In this document: one piece after another, positions 44,118 to 55,779 of the stretch
Layout of the letters: each line of letters starts with the position of its first letter
Numbering within the stretch: position 1 is the stretch's first letter
Position numbers and translations under genes: made by a program
The notes under the pieces: model-generated
Databases searched by the model: none
Seen by the model: only the letters and a program-made list of their open reading frames with translations
What the model was told of the DNA's origin: nothing
Assembly (NCBI GenBank): GCA_027605045.1
Contig: JAQFWX010000014.1
Span: 1,237,391-1,301,390, forward strand
DNA length: 64,000 nt
DNA from: Phallus indusiatus
Lineage: Eukaryota > Basidiomycota > Agaricomycetes > Phallales > Phallaceae
Reading direction: 5' to 3'

Positions 44118-45150
44118 ATGTCACCGGTTCCACAAAATTATACACAAAACTGTACATGTGAATCCTTTATACTAAGGCGCATCGGTAAGTGATGTCAAGC
44201 CAGGAAGAACACTAGAGTTCATCGACTCTTCAAGGCCTCGACGTCGCGGTTGATGTCGGAAATCCCACATCCTCCGCCACCCGGGCACGGTCTCAGGTGT
44301 TTAGCACTACTGGCACCCCTAACCTATCCAACGTCGACGCAAGCTTCAAGATCTTCGATAGCTCCGGTTCAAGCTCGATCGTTCACCAAGACAACTATCA
44401 AACAACCTTGAAGAGTTCGAGTAGCACGGCATTACTCACATGCAATGGTGTATGCATTGCCGGTGTCGTTGTCGCCGCATTAGGTGAGAGCGTCGAAAAG
44501 CATTTGTTACACTAATTAATCAACGTTCCTTCAACAAGTAATGTCCTGCTTTTCATTCGGCCTTTTCCTTTGCCTGGGAAAGGGCTGTAGAAGAAATATC
44601 TATCGATGGATTAGAAGTTACTACAGCGGTCAGGCACGAACTAACCTTCCAGTAGTAGCTGCACCAATACAGCTCAACCCAAGAAGGTACCACTCCACTC
44701 TTAATTTAACCCTCATATTCCTAAATCGTTCCCAGTTCCCAAGTGTTAACAACGTCCACTGAACTTCTACCCCTTCCTCCTTACCCTGAAGACCGTCTAC
44801 CACCATACTCTAACAACGCTCCTGCTAACAATACAGATGTCAACGCCGATTCTCAAACGGACGATAATCCGTCTGCCACAACACTTACATCACAGTTCAG
44901 CATTCCACCAGCAGACACGAACTCGGTAACATCCGCGAATACAACCATTGACAATGACAATGAATTTCCGATGCCTCCTACACCTTCGATTCCCACTATC
45001 CCGCTTCCTCCTCTCAGCAGCAGCGATCATGTTCCCCAAAGAGACTCAAGTTCTGACTCGGAAAGTGACGACAGGATGAATTTTCACTTTCCAGACAATC
45101 AGCCGGTAGATAATGATAGTCCGAGCGAGGGGTTACAACTTGAATTTTGA
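44118..45150 (+). CDS. type-B single-pass membrane protein, unit 2 (intact)
   Basis: Exons 44118-44184, 44235-44483, 44539-44686, 44736-45150; 879 nt, 292 residues, all GT-AG and in phase. There is no classical signal peptide; the short N-terminus (MSPVPQNYTQNCTCES) carries N-x-T sites. The ectodomain is Ser/Thr-rich to about residue 100. The TM begins with LLTCNGVCIAGVVVAAL and continues with SCFSFGLFLCLG, followed by the basic KGCRRNIYRWIRS. The tail has LPLPPYPEDRLPPYSNN (two PPxY-like sites), acidic Asn/Asp/Ser stretches, FPMPPTPSIPTIPLPP, and ends SEGLQLEF. By charge the N-terminus should be outside and the tail in the cytosol. PPxY motifs usually bind WW domains; this is inference. Paralogues: units 1 and 3, and more distantly types A and C. 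I recognise no known family. Confidence 0.75.
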
Positions 45151-47831
45151 TCTTGAAGCAATTGGAAGTTGGAGACTAATGATGGGATGATATTGATACC
45201 CTTCTATATCGGATTGGTAACCTGTAGTGTGCACATCTTAAACAAGCTTAAACTGAATACGAGATAGTTATTATTTAAATCGTTTTATGCGATAAAATAT
45301 TAAGTGTCGACTCACAAGAACCGGTATATCTTCTCAAAAACGCCGCATCAACGCGAACACGAGATTTCCTGTAAAAATAACCATATACACACAACGCCCG
45401 GTGCCACCCCACCCTCCAATGCTCCTTGAATCGGGTAACACCCAACATCGAGAACGCCAATATCGGGGACGCTAAGTATATATGTAGTGCCAAAAAGCTG
45501 AGTATGTACATAACTGCGTTAAATCAGTGCAGCCCATAAAAACGATAAAGATCTTCTCACGTGCGCAAATGAAAATCTCTACAACTCGTTACTCCACCGC
45601 GAACCTAACAATCTACGCTCCGACGAAACAGAGAGCTTGATCATGAACTCAGTCACAAATTCGGTTCATATGCCTGATCCTTTCGACAAACGCAAATAGA
45701 ATCCGACAATCACAACGAAACCCAACACTTCAAGTTCCGTATTGTTGTTTTCGTTCGCAGAAAGGACACGAATTTCATTTTCCAAGCTAGGGTGATCCTC
45801 AATACCTGAGCTTGACAGTTGAAAAAAAACAGGACGATGATTCATACCTAGTTGTATGAGTTGTTGTTGGTCACGGCGCTTTCTACAGGCGCGAGAATAA
45901 TATTGGATAGGGAAAACGGGAGAATGAGAGGGTTGGGATGATCTGGAGTAAAAGTGGTACTGGAGGGCAATGTCGTACTACGTAAACCTGTTTGAGAACA
46001 CGCTCCAAGACCTCATAACATTATGAATGGGATTTCTGAATTGGTATGCACTTGTCACCTAAATTGACAAGTGCCGTTGCGCTGCGGTGAGGGGATCCTT
46101 CATTAAAACGCAAACAGAATGATGCAAACTACTCACAACAAGGGAAGTTTGACCGGATTCCAGTTTTAAGACGATTCGTGCAAGCAGCTTCTTTGTCAAT
46201 TTCATCTTCATACGATCCATCAACAGTTCAACTTTCTGCCGCGTTGATGCAAAGCTAGGTACCACGGCTTTCGACGTTCGCCTTCCTGGACTCCGCAGTT
46301 TGTATTATATAAGGCTGCGAATTATAATCCTTTTTGATTTGAATGTTTGGATCGCGTCTCTTACAGGTCATGGGGTTAACGCCATTAACGGGTCGTAGGC
46401 TAGATAAAGGGGGGTTGGGAAAGTGACGTTCTGAGGTCCGCCCAAGCAGCTTTGTCAGCGGCAGCTGAACGCGGCACCGGTGTTTGAATTCGAGCGCTGC
46501 CGATCTTGGCCGATTGACAGCGCCTATGATACTTCTTCGACCAATAAGATTGCTCTTCATTTGATGATCACCCTCTAAGAGACATAATTGAACCATGAAA
46601 ATCACAATCCGATAGATAAGTGGTATGTGGTCGCCAAATGTGTATTTGGGCTTGCAGTGTTCGGATCCCGGTGGGGTCAATGTTTTTTTTTCACTCGAAA
46701 TTACATAATGAGTATACATGAGTTGCTTTGTATTTACCTACTAGTGACGAATTCATTCTGATAAATTCCTTATTATTAGGGCTGTTATTTGATCAGTTGT
46801 TTGTAAGGTCTTTTTCCCACTTAGGAGTCGTTTGGTCACTCAGAGGGTCCAAAAAGAAAGGCCCATTCCGGGAGCGAACTCACCGGCGCCAACTCACTCA
46901 TTACCATTGATCCACGAGGCTATTTACGGAAATGTTTGATAATTTTATTATATCCTTTATTTAAAAGTCAATATTACAAATTATTAGTCGAAGCAACTTA
47001 GTTACGGAAGCTGCCGCAGCTTCCTGAGCCAATCAGCAGATGCCGAGGCTGCCGCACGGCAAATGCGGCCGCGTCCGGGCGCCTGTGGACGCTGCTGACC
47101 AAGCTGCTTGGGCGGGCTTTGTAGCCGGAAAGTGACAATCACGCGGTCACAGTAAATGGATCCCTGTGGGCTCTATGGGCCGTCTCTTTCTCTCAAGCCA
47201 TGGCGTCCCCGCACAGCACTTAAACCCGGCTTGACGCAGCTGGCTAATCCGGCCGCCGTTGAGTTCAAAAAAATCCATTGGTTATAATTACTGGTGATTT
47301 GAGTTTGCTTCATTTTTATGGAAAGGTATGTTGGACCCAATGTCGTCTGTTGAAGCTTTCGTTCGGGTTCTGCTCAGTTAATCACTGATTCACGCCGTGA
47401 TATCTCTAGTGTAACACTTTTGACTGTTTTTAAAGCATTGCATATGGCCAAGGGATAGATGCTCTCCGGAGTCCGTTACCGTCGATCGACAAGACGCATC
47501 TGCGAATTTTTTTTGTGCAGCTGCAGGTCAAACCCTTTATCGCTCGTTGCCGCGCGACCCTCGTTTTTTGATTGCTGGGTAAGACCACACAATTGTGTAA
47601 GTACATATGAAAATAAATACTGAATTCAGCTTTATTTAGTCTTTTGATTTTTTATACATAGGTTTCATCACCAAGCTTTAAAGGACCGGTTTTTTGTGTC
47701 TGCGCAATGCACGCGTACTACAATTTCAATTCTGATGGCGTTTGTGTTATCGTTCGTCTGGTTCCCAATTCCTTGCTACCTCAAAATCACAATTCCCTCA
47801 TCTTCTTATTTCTGTTTCCATTCCCTGCCAA
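45151..47831. other. array-unit spacer (unit 2)
   Basis: 45280-46270 matches the unit 1 spacer; 46280-47100 holds unit-2-specific sequence, including a GC-rich stretch near 47010-47110; 47130-47830 matches 26050-26740. A frame at 46265-46059 minus (RQKVELLMDRMKMKLTKKLL...) is not kept in unit 1. No gene is supported. Confidence 0.35.
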
Positions 47832-48860
47832 TTATACAAATATCAATCCCAAACTCCCATTCGGTTCCATATTTATGTTCGGATTGTAGCCCTCGTTCTC
47901 AATCCCTCCCACCTCGCTAACGATCGCGGACTCGGGGCGGGACTGTATGCTGGCATCGTTTTCGTAATTGGAAGAGACTGGGTTATATTGAAGAAGATAA
48001 TCGTGGTCATCAACAGGAGGGAGCGAAATGGTTGACATAACAGGCGTAGCAGGTATGAACAATTCACCAATGTCAGTATTCAAAGACGTTACTGACGTTG
48101 GTGCTGATTCAAAGCTGGAGTTTGTAGGCGTAACAATGGATGTCTGATCTTCAAGAGACGCGTCGTCAACAGGAAGGTTGTGAGTAATAGCGGACGGTGA
48201 TGGAAAGGTGTCTCCAAGGTGAGGAGGGATGGCTGGAAGCTCATGAGAGACTGACGTTTGTGATCTAGGAAATTCATAACAAGAATAATATGGGAAAGGA
48301 AACCAAATTCACCTCCTGGTCTCAAGATTTATTGTCGTTATCACCACCCGGGGATTGTTTCGTTGATTGCAGTCCTTGATCCATCGGCCCTGAATCCTTC
48401 TGCATGTCAAGCTTAACAAGAGAAAGGGGCCGATGCATATCACTGTTACGTTAATGTAAGTAAGTGATTTTCAAAATACTTGCCGATAAAAGATTATTCC
48501 CTGCTCACTAAACCCTCACCTAGTGTAGCAAAAATGATTCCACCTACGCATACACCATCACATGTCAGAACGAGACCGCTTGAACCCCAATTCGTCTGAT
48601 AAATGTCAATGTAAACGCGGATTGCGATGAGGGAAGTACAAGGAAGGCTGACTGACATTGATTGAAGCTGGAGTGGCGGGTCCTGGAACGCTAGGAACAG
48701 ATCCCAGAATGAGAGACAAACTGCTGTCAGAGTCCGTTGTGTTCTTCCGAACAGACACGTTGGATATCCCGGACAGTATATTAGCTCTAATACCTCCTTG
48801 ACATGACAATGATGACATGTTACATGACCTGCTACCGCCGTTGTTAGATATTGGGGACAT
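47832..48860 (-). CDS. type-A single-pass membrane protein, unit 2
   Basis: Exons 48860-48836, 48786-48520, 48442-48313, 48264-47832; 855 nt, 284 residues, in phase. N-terminus MSPISNNG; TM start LVLTCDGVCVGGIIFATL, continued in exon 3 by ICIGPLLLL-type sequence and an Arg-rich RRIRGRW stop-transfer; tail with AIPPHLGDTFPS, TSVTSLNTDIGELFIPATP, STISLPP and the end GSLGLIF. Exon 2 depends on a TTAG acceptor at 48787-48790; with it the ectodomain frame differs from that of A1 and A3 because of a net 7-nt difference near 48650. The alternative acceptor used by A3 reads TGTCCG instead of CGCCAG here. So either the ectodomain was re-framed and kept, or this copy is in early decay. Confidence 0.6.
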
Positions 48861-49171
48861 AGTAGGCCACTCGTTGTTAACAGCAGAAAGTGTAGTTGTT
48901 CTAAGTGAAAGACCAGGGAAGGAGCTTGATAAAGCTTTGAGCGTGCAAAATTGAGAATAAACATGAAGCTTATATTATGCGCATGCACCTGCACTTTTTC
49001 AACCGGAATAAGCGCTGAGACTGTCTCATGTCTCAGACTCTGTACCTGGGGGGCCATGCTCAAGCGCTGGCGCCCATGAAAAAGCATCATACTTCGGGTG
49101 GTTCTTTTTCACCACCGTCCAGTTAAATTCATCGATATTATTATCAATCCTCGCTGCGGTTCTTTTGAAAG

Positions 49172-50690
49172 AATGTCTAATCCTGATTACATCATTGTGA
49201 AAAGATTCTCAACACAGCTCTTGCACAGCTCTTTCGATAACGAGGTGCAGTCTTGTCTATCGTGGTTCCCGTCCATATGTATTCGAATTTCATCCATCAT
49301 TCTGTTCTCGCATTTCCTCACGCTATCGAAAAAAGAAACCATCGGCTTTGGTTAAACGGGGACCGAAGAAACGTTTAATTTTCTACCATGCTCTGAAACG
49401 TACACCAAAAACCGACTATCGTAACTCTGATATGACTCCGTTATCCTCGCCCATATCATCTACTCAGCTTGAAACTTGTATGGTGGTGGCTTAACAACAA
49501 GAGAATAACCTAGTACGCAGAGTGAAGGAAGGATTGGATTTAGTCTATTTTGCTTCGGGGAAATATGGGTAAAGTTACATTATCCGTGGTATTTGAATTA
49601 GTCTATCTCACATGTTTTACCAGAGAACTTGAGAAGAGATCCTTGAGTTCAATGGCGGCAAAGATTGTGCGATTCCCAGCTTTCAAGTTGTTCAAAATGC
49701 TCAAACGTACACTCATAACCTCTCCTTCACAATCAAAACGGGCACAGTCTTGCTTCATCTCTATCATGCAGCCGCTTTATACAGCTGACGCCGGTCAAAC
49801 TCTCATTGCTCGACAGCGACCACTGAAGTACTGACGGTTCAAACAAACAGACGTATCTATTTAACCAGCGCTCTATATATTCCCACCATCTCCATTTCCT
49901 AAACTCGAATCGTTTATATCATATTTGAAAAAGACGTACAACCTGACTTTATTCCGTCAACCCGGTGAATCTGGTATGGAAGACGCGCTGAGGGCGTACA
50001 AGGATGCTTTTCCAAACGTCGACGCTATATTGGTCGAAACGAAGAACAGATTCTCACGGAGTTGGGTATGGTATGTCTAGATCCATGAATCCCTTTCAAT
50101 GATGATTCCTGTAGGAAGATTGTCGACTCAAACCCGACTGATCCCGATTGGCCTGCGTTTATGCGCGTTCATCCTATATTGGATTGATCGCATTCGGACG
50201 TTAGGAGCTTTTTACGGACATTAGATGCAGAATATTGTAGTCTCTATGATATTGGGTATGTGGTCAGTATCAACCATAGCAGATAAACTCTCCCGCGCGT
50301 ATTAATTACCTTTCTTTTGTAGCAGATACACAGATCGACATACAACACTTTTCCAAACACCGCTCTTCTCATCCAACACCAAGACACTGGTAATGACGTT
50401 GACGTTCAAGACGCAGATATCACTTCGCTTTCGATAAAAAAATCACGTCGTTACAAGCCTTCGTACGAACTGAATGTTGAAAAACTCGAAAGGGCAAGTC
50501 GTAAGGAGTCCGTCCGTACCGACCGTACAAAAAGAATCTGTACTTGTATCTTATTCAAACGTATCGTGCTGCGGCTCCCTGTCCCCCCAGTTTGGCACTT
50601 CCTACACTCGCCCCCGAGCGAGATCATCCGGACATTTAGACCACTGAACGAGAAGAGTTCAACTACAGAGGAGGAGGAAATAGATGAACG
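49172..50690 (+). pseudogene. FAD synthase pseudogene 3
   Basis: All exons are recognisable ([16 protein letters not shown] near 49430; PP-loop near 49640; [17 protein letters not shown] near 50135-50185; [16 protein letters not shown] end near 50340). Defects: the same TAA for CAA as in pseudogene 2 near 49490; the same one-T loss in the PP-loop; GAAC/ACG changes near 50030; and TGG to TGA in the ILDWS motif near 50187. The two shared lesions show copies 2 and 3 descend from an already broken copy. Confidence 0.8.
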
Positions 50691-51600
50691 AATGATTCCG
50701 AAGAATCGGGTGATCGGGTGTGCTGAAAACATTTAGATTTGATATTGAACTTACTTTATTCTGTTTTTGTGTGTCAGTGTCATCATTAGATATTGTTTAT
50801 CGGACAATCTTTCTTCTTCGTAATCTATGTGTATTGAAACTCCGGAACCCCATTGGCTGCCACAATATGAGACAATGCGGTTACAGCCTGATTCTTCGTG
50901 GGACGCCTGTTCACCATGTCATGACATGTGAGAGACCGTGAGTGAGAGACATCAACGCAAACATCATTAAGCCTGGGATGTAATGTCAAAGGGGAACCAC
51001 CCAAGAACCCGATAATTTGGTGTCTGTTCGTGTTTGCATTGCTTGGATTGCGCAGTCACCTACTAATGAAAGTGAGATCTAAGTGCCGTCAAGATGTCAT
51101 GCTCTTCTCTGAGATATTGACGCGTCCCAGATGCTTTCAGATTGCAAGTACTTGTTGTGCGCTATCATTGTTTGATCGCGTGTTTTGTGTGTGAATCTGT
51201 AAGTGGGGGCATTGCCCTATGTGCGGAGACTTTAACCTATGGGGATGGCCGATCGCGTCATTCCTCAGAATCCTACCCAGCTGCTTTTTGCGTTATGGCT
51301 TACAGTCCGAGCCCGTTGTGTGTGTGTGTGTGTGTGTGAATCCCTGAGGGCCGGGCTCGGACTGTGAGCCATAACGCAAAAAGCGGCTGGGTATTAGGAG
51401 TCTGGTGTGCGCCTTGCTTGTGTAACGAGGTGTCGTGGGGATCGCTGTTCCCACCACGTCGTCCTCTTGCTTGTCCTCTTTGTCTCCATCTTGGTATGTA
51501 AATATGTCTAGTTTTCCGTGTGTTGCGCGGAATCTCCCAGTATCATTTATGTATTCGAGCAGGACTTTATTGATCGCGTGATGAAAGCCACACACTATGA
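50691..51600. other. spacer after FAD synthase pseudogene 3
   Basis: No supported gene. It contains the hairpin at 51273-51393. The 153-codon frame at 51754-51293 minus runs through the dinucleotide loop of that hairpin and is not supported. Confidence 0.35.
51273..51393. repeat. long hairpin with (GT)n loop
   Basis: Left arm TACCCAGCTGCTTTTTGCG... (51273-51314) and right arm ...CGCAAAAAGCGGCTGGGTA (51352-51393), 42 nt each with about three mismatches, enclosing a (TG) run and a short unique piece. It lies at the same relative place as the hairpin of unit 1 but has a different sequence. Confidence 0.7.
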
Positions 51601-51650
51601 CTAGCTTGAAGCTTGAAGGATTCAGATGTTGCAATTTTATACCCGTCAAA
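51601..51650 (-). promoter_or_regulatory. inverted copy of the type-B core promoter
   Basis: On the minus strand GACGGGTATAAAATTGCAACATCTGAATCCTTCAAGC, the same TATA and start block as the type-B genes, facing away from the type-B gene at 51974. About 230 bp separate it from the plus-strand promoter, giving a divergent pair. No type-B coding sequence follows on the minus strand. Confidence 0.5.
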
Positions 51651-51867
51651 CATAGCATTGCGCCTGCTTCACCTGTATAAGCAGTTAGGGTCCAAAATGG
51701 GAGGTGATGTAATGCATAGCCTGGTTCCGAGGCTAAAACATCATCGTGATACAAGGCGCGTGCGAAATTGCTGATTTGCTGGTGATACGAGGCGCGCGCG
51801 ATACAAGGCGCGCGCGAAATTGCTGATTTCCGAATCCAGAAAGCACACGCGGATGCTATGTTTGATC

Positions 51868-51910
51868 GGTATAAAATCTAGAATGCAACATCTGAATCCT
51901 TCAAGCTTTC
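51868..51910 (+). promoter_or_regulatory. TATA box and start block of type-B gene, unit 3
   Basis: TATAAAA at 51870-51876 followed by CAACATCTGAATCCTTCAAGC, about 100 bp before the ATG at 51974. Confidence 0.6.
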
Positions 51911-51973
51911 AGGCCCTCGGACTTCTACCTAGACACTCAAACTCAAACTCTCCTCACAAAACACTACACCGAA

Positions 51974-52803
51974 ATGTCACTTATTCCACAAAGTGATACA
52001 ACAGCCTACAGTACTTGCTCAATATTGTGCTACAACGGTACGTGATGTCAAGCCAGTGAAACATAAAAGATTGAGTCAGCTTGAATGCAGAGCAACTGCA
52101 CCCGGAATATCCCCAGAAAGGTTTGTTGACCTATGATGTCGAAAATCGCATATCTTCTCCCACCTCGACATTGTCGCCTCAGGCTTTTGGCGCTACCACT
52201 GGCACCCCTGACCTATCTAATGTCAACGCAAACTGTGAAGTATTTACCCTTTCCGGTTCTCGGCCGATCCTTCGTCGAAACAATTACCAAAAGACTACAA
52301 GTTCGGATGGTACGACACTGCTCGCATGCAGTGGTGTATGCGTCGCCGTAGGGGTTGTTGCTATAATAGGTCAGAGGACCGATAAGCATTTTTCACATTT
52401 ATTAATTGATTTCCGTTTGACAAGTGATATCATGCTTTTCATTCGGCCTCTTCCTTTGCCTGGGAAAGGGCTGTAGAAGAAATATTTATCGATGGATTAG
52501 AAATTACCACAGCGGTCAGCAACGAACTAACCCTCCAGTAGTGGCTGCACCAATACAACTCAATCCAAGAAGGTACCACTCCACTCCCAATTTAAAACTT
52601 CATATTCCTAAATCGTTCCTAGTTCTCAAGTGTTAACGACGTCAAATGAACTTCTACCCCTTCCTCCTTACCCTGAAGACCGTCTACCACCATACTCTAA
52701 CGACGCTCCTGCTAACAACACGGGTGTCAACGTCGATTCTCAAATGGACGATGATTCGTCTAACACAACACTTATATCACAGTTTAGTATTCCACGAGCT
52801 TGA
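51974..52803 (+). CDS. type-B single-pass membrane protein, unit 3, short tail
   Basis: Exons 51974-52037, 52091-52369, 52425-52572, 52623-52803; 672 nt, 223 residues, in phase. N-terminus MSLIPQSDTTAYSTC; TM start LLACSGVCVAVGVVAII (the motif Asn is Ser here) then SCFSFGLFLCLGKGCRRN; tail LPLPPYPEDRLPPYSNDAP. The tail stops early at FSIPRA because a deletion fuses it to sequence that in unit 2 lies some 720 bp downstream (GAGCTTGATCA at about 45630). The PTxPLPP block and the QLEF end are therefore lost. It could still make a truncated membrane protein. Confidence 0.65.
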
Positions 52804-54256
52804 TCACGAATTCGGTCACGAGTTCGGTTCATATGCCTGATCCTTTCGACAAACGCAAATAAAATCCGACAATTGAAAAAAGAAAAAACAGGACGATAAT
52901 TCATACCTGGGCGTGTGAGTTTGTTGTTGGCCACGGCGCTTTATACGGGCGCAAGATATATTATTGGATAATTTGGGAAAACGGGAGAATGAGAGGGTTG
53001 GGATGATCTGAATAAAAGTGGTACTGGAGGGTAATGTCGTTCTGCGTAAACCGATTTGGGAACCCACTGTAAGACATCATAACATCGTGAATGGGATTTT
53101 TGAGTTCAAGTTGGTATGCACTTGTTACCTAAATTGACAAGTACCATTGCGCTGCAGTGAGGGGGTCCTTCGTTAAAACGTAAACAGAATAATGCAAACT
53201 ACTCACAACAAGAGAAGTTTTACCGGATTCCAGTTTTAAGACGATTCGTGCAAGCAGCTTCTTTGTCAATTTCATCTTCATACAATCCACAACAGTTCAA
53301 CTTTCTACCACGTTGACTTGGCATTGGCGCATAGCTAAGTGTCACGGCTTTCGACGTTCGCCTCCTGGATTCTGCAGTCTGCGTTATAAAAGGCTGCGAA
53401 TTATAATCCTTTTCATTTTAAATGTTTGGGTCGCGTTTCGTACAGGTCGGCGTCGGGGTTAACGTGTGTCAGCATGTGTCGTAAGGACTGGGAACTTGAA
53501 GGTGACAATCACGCGGTCACGGTGAGTGGATCCTTATGGGGTCGATGAAACACCCTCTTTTCCTCTCCAACCATGTCGTCCGCTTGGCACATAATAACAA
53601 CGCTCAAACTCAGCCCGATGCAGCTAGCTAATTAGGGACCTCGGTCGCCTTAGATCAGAATTCAAAAAGTCGTTGGATCACAATTATTGACAATCCAAGT
53701 CTGCGTCATTTTTTTTTTGGAGCGGTATGCTGGACTCAATGCCATCCGTTGAACGTTTCTCGTTCTGGTCCTGATCAGTGAATTAATGTCTCGCCCCATG
53801 ATCCCCGTAACACTTGCTAAAATTTATTTTTCCTTCTTGACAGGTCCGTTCTGAAAAACCATATCGCCAACGGATGCGTTCCGGAGTGCGTTATCGTCTA
53901 TCAACAAGATGTATCAGCTGCAAATTCCGAATTCTCTTTGTGCTGCAGGACAAACTGGTTTGTCGCTCGTTGCCGCAAGATCATCTTTCTTTTATTGCTG
54001 GGTTAAAAATCACAATCATATAGGTATGGAAATAAATACTGAATCCAGCTTTACTTGGTTCTTGATTCTTTACACAGAAGTTACATTACGAAGCTTTTAA
54101 AAAAGACCGGGTTTTTGTGCCTATGCAATGCACGCGTACTACGATTTCAATTCTGATGGCGTTTGTTTTCGTTCGCCAAGTTCCATAACTCACAATTCCT
54201 TGCTCTGTCAAATTCGCAATCTCCTCATCCCTCATTCCTGTCTCCATTTCCGCCAA
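52804..54256. other. array-unit spacer (unit 3)
   Basis: 52805-53390 matches the second half of the 45.6-46.3 kb spacer; 53500-54250 matches 26050-26740, 47130-47830 and 62410-63160 with more divergence. No gene is supported. Confidence 0.35.
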
Positions 54257-55242
54257 TTATCCCAATATCAATCCCAAATTTCCAATTAGTTCCATACTTG
54301 AGTTTGTGTTATAATCCTCGTTCTCGATACTTTCTGTTTCGTGAACAATCGCGGATTCGGGGCGGGACTGTATGCTGGCATTATCCTCATAATTGGAAGG
54401 GATTGGGTTATACTGGAGACGATAATTGTAATCGTCAACAGGAGGGAGCGGAATAGTTGGCATAACGGGCGTAGCAGGTATGAACAGTTCACCGGTGTCA
54501 GTATTCAAAGACGTTACTGACGTTGGTGCCGATTCAAAGCTGGAATTTGTGAGCGTCACAATGGACGTCTGATCGTCAAGAGACGGGTTGTCAACAGGAA
54601 AGTTGCGAGTTATGTCGTACGGTGGTGGAAAAACGTCTCGAAGGTGAGGAGGGATGACTGGAAGCTCACGAGAACCTGACGTTTGTGATCTAGGAAAATT
54701 CATAACAGGAATAATATAAGAAATAAGACCCAAATTCACCTTCTGGTACCTAGATTTATTGTCGTTACTGCCACCGAGAAATTGTTTCGTCGTTGACTGC
54801 GGTCTTTGATCCATCGGCCCCGGATCCTTCTGCTTGTCCAACCCAAGAAAAGCAAGGGGCCAATGCATATCACTGTTAAAGAAGTAAGTAATCTCGAGAA
54901 TGTTTGTCGATGAAAAAATTATAAACCCTCACCTAGTGAAGCAAAGATGATCCCACCTACGCATACACCATTGCATGCCAGAACTGGACCGCCCGGTGCC
55001 ACAGTCGTCTGAGAAATGACAGCGCGAACGAGAACCGCGACGGAAGGAGCGTAAGGAGGATTAGCTGTACTGACGTTGACCAAAATCGGGGTGGCAGAAG
55101 CTGGGATGCTAGAAAAACCGCTATGAAAGGTTATTGTTCTCGTCTCAACAAACTCGGACACATTGAATATCCCTGGCGATATTTTAGCTTTAATGCCTCC
55201 TGATAGACATCACCTACCTCCGTTGTTAGATATAGGTGACAT
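54257..55242 (-). CDS. type-A single-pass membrane protein, unit 3 (intact)
   Basis: Exons 55242-55218, 55172-54933, 54872-54740, 54689-54257; 831 nt, 276 residues, all GT-AG and in phase. It starts MSPISNNGGIFNVSEFVE, with a Ser/Thr/Pro ectodomain to about residue 70; TM begins LACNGVCVGGIIFASL and continues ICIGPLLFLGW; then TSRRIRGRWIKDRSQRR as the cytosolic stop-transfer. The tail has IPPHLRDVFPPPYD (PPPY), TSVTSLNTDTGELFIPATP, MPTIPLPP, IQSRPESAI and the end GNLGLILG. Intron positions and phases after the TM start and after the stop-transfer are the same as in types B and C. It is probably a surface protein with a cytosolic PY motif. Family not recognised. Confidence 0.75.
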
Positions 55243-55779
55243 GTATCGGTTTTTCTCGTTGTCAACGGCAGAAAGTGTACTAGGTGAAATCAGGGCGCTG
55301 ACTCTGCAGCTGAAGCGCGGAAAATTGAAAAATGGGTGGTAGAACCTCTGTCCGATTCAGAGGTTCATGGATGACCAACTGTTGACCTTTTCGGGGATTT
55401 CCGAAATCCATCCATCCATGCGTCCGTATCATGTGTATTTTTAGAATCGCAAGTGAAGTAAAACATAAACATGTACAATTAACGGAGTTTGAAAGATGTG
55501 AGCAAGGCTGATATCCATGTCATGACAGACCTAGAGATGCCTTCGCATATTTTATCCCAGTCCTTACCGAAGAAGGCTCGGTCTCTCAGGAAAGGCTGTG
55601 TTTGGGTATGAGGACATCATCATCATAATCGATCTCATCATCATTTCCTTTATCGCGCTCGCGACTGACTGCGTTAGCTTTCTGTCGTCATCAGTTTCCT
55701 CCTAGCCGTTCAAAATTTTCGACATTCAATCACTATCGCCGTTCTTCCTGGAAAGAGCTTTGGCCGCTCGTACAGTGTA

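Noticed and set aside
51293..51754. 153-codon minus-strand frame
   Set aside because: It reads through the (GT)n hairpin loop and an inverted promoter copy, and is not conserved in units 1 and 2.
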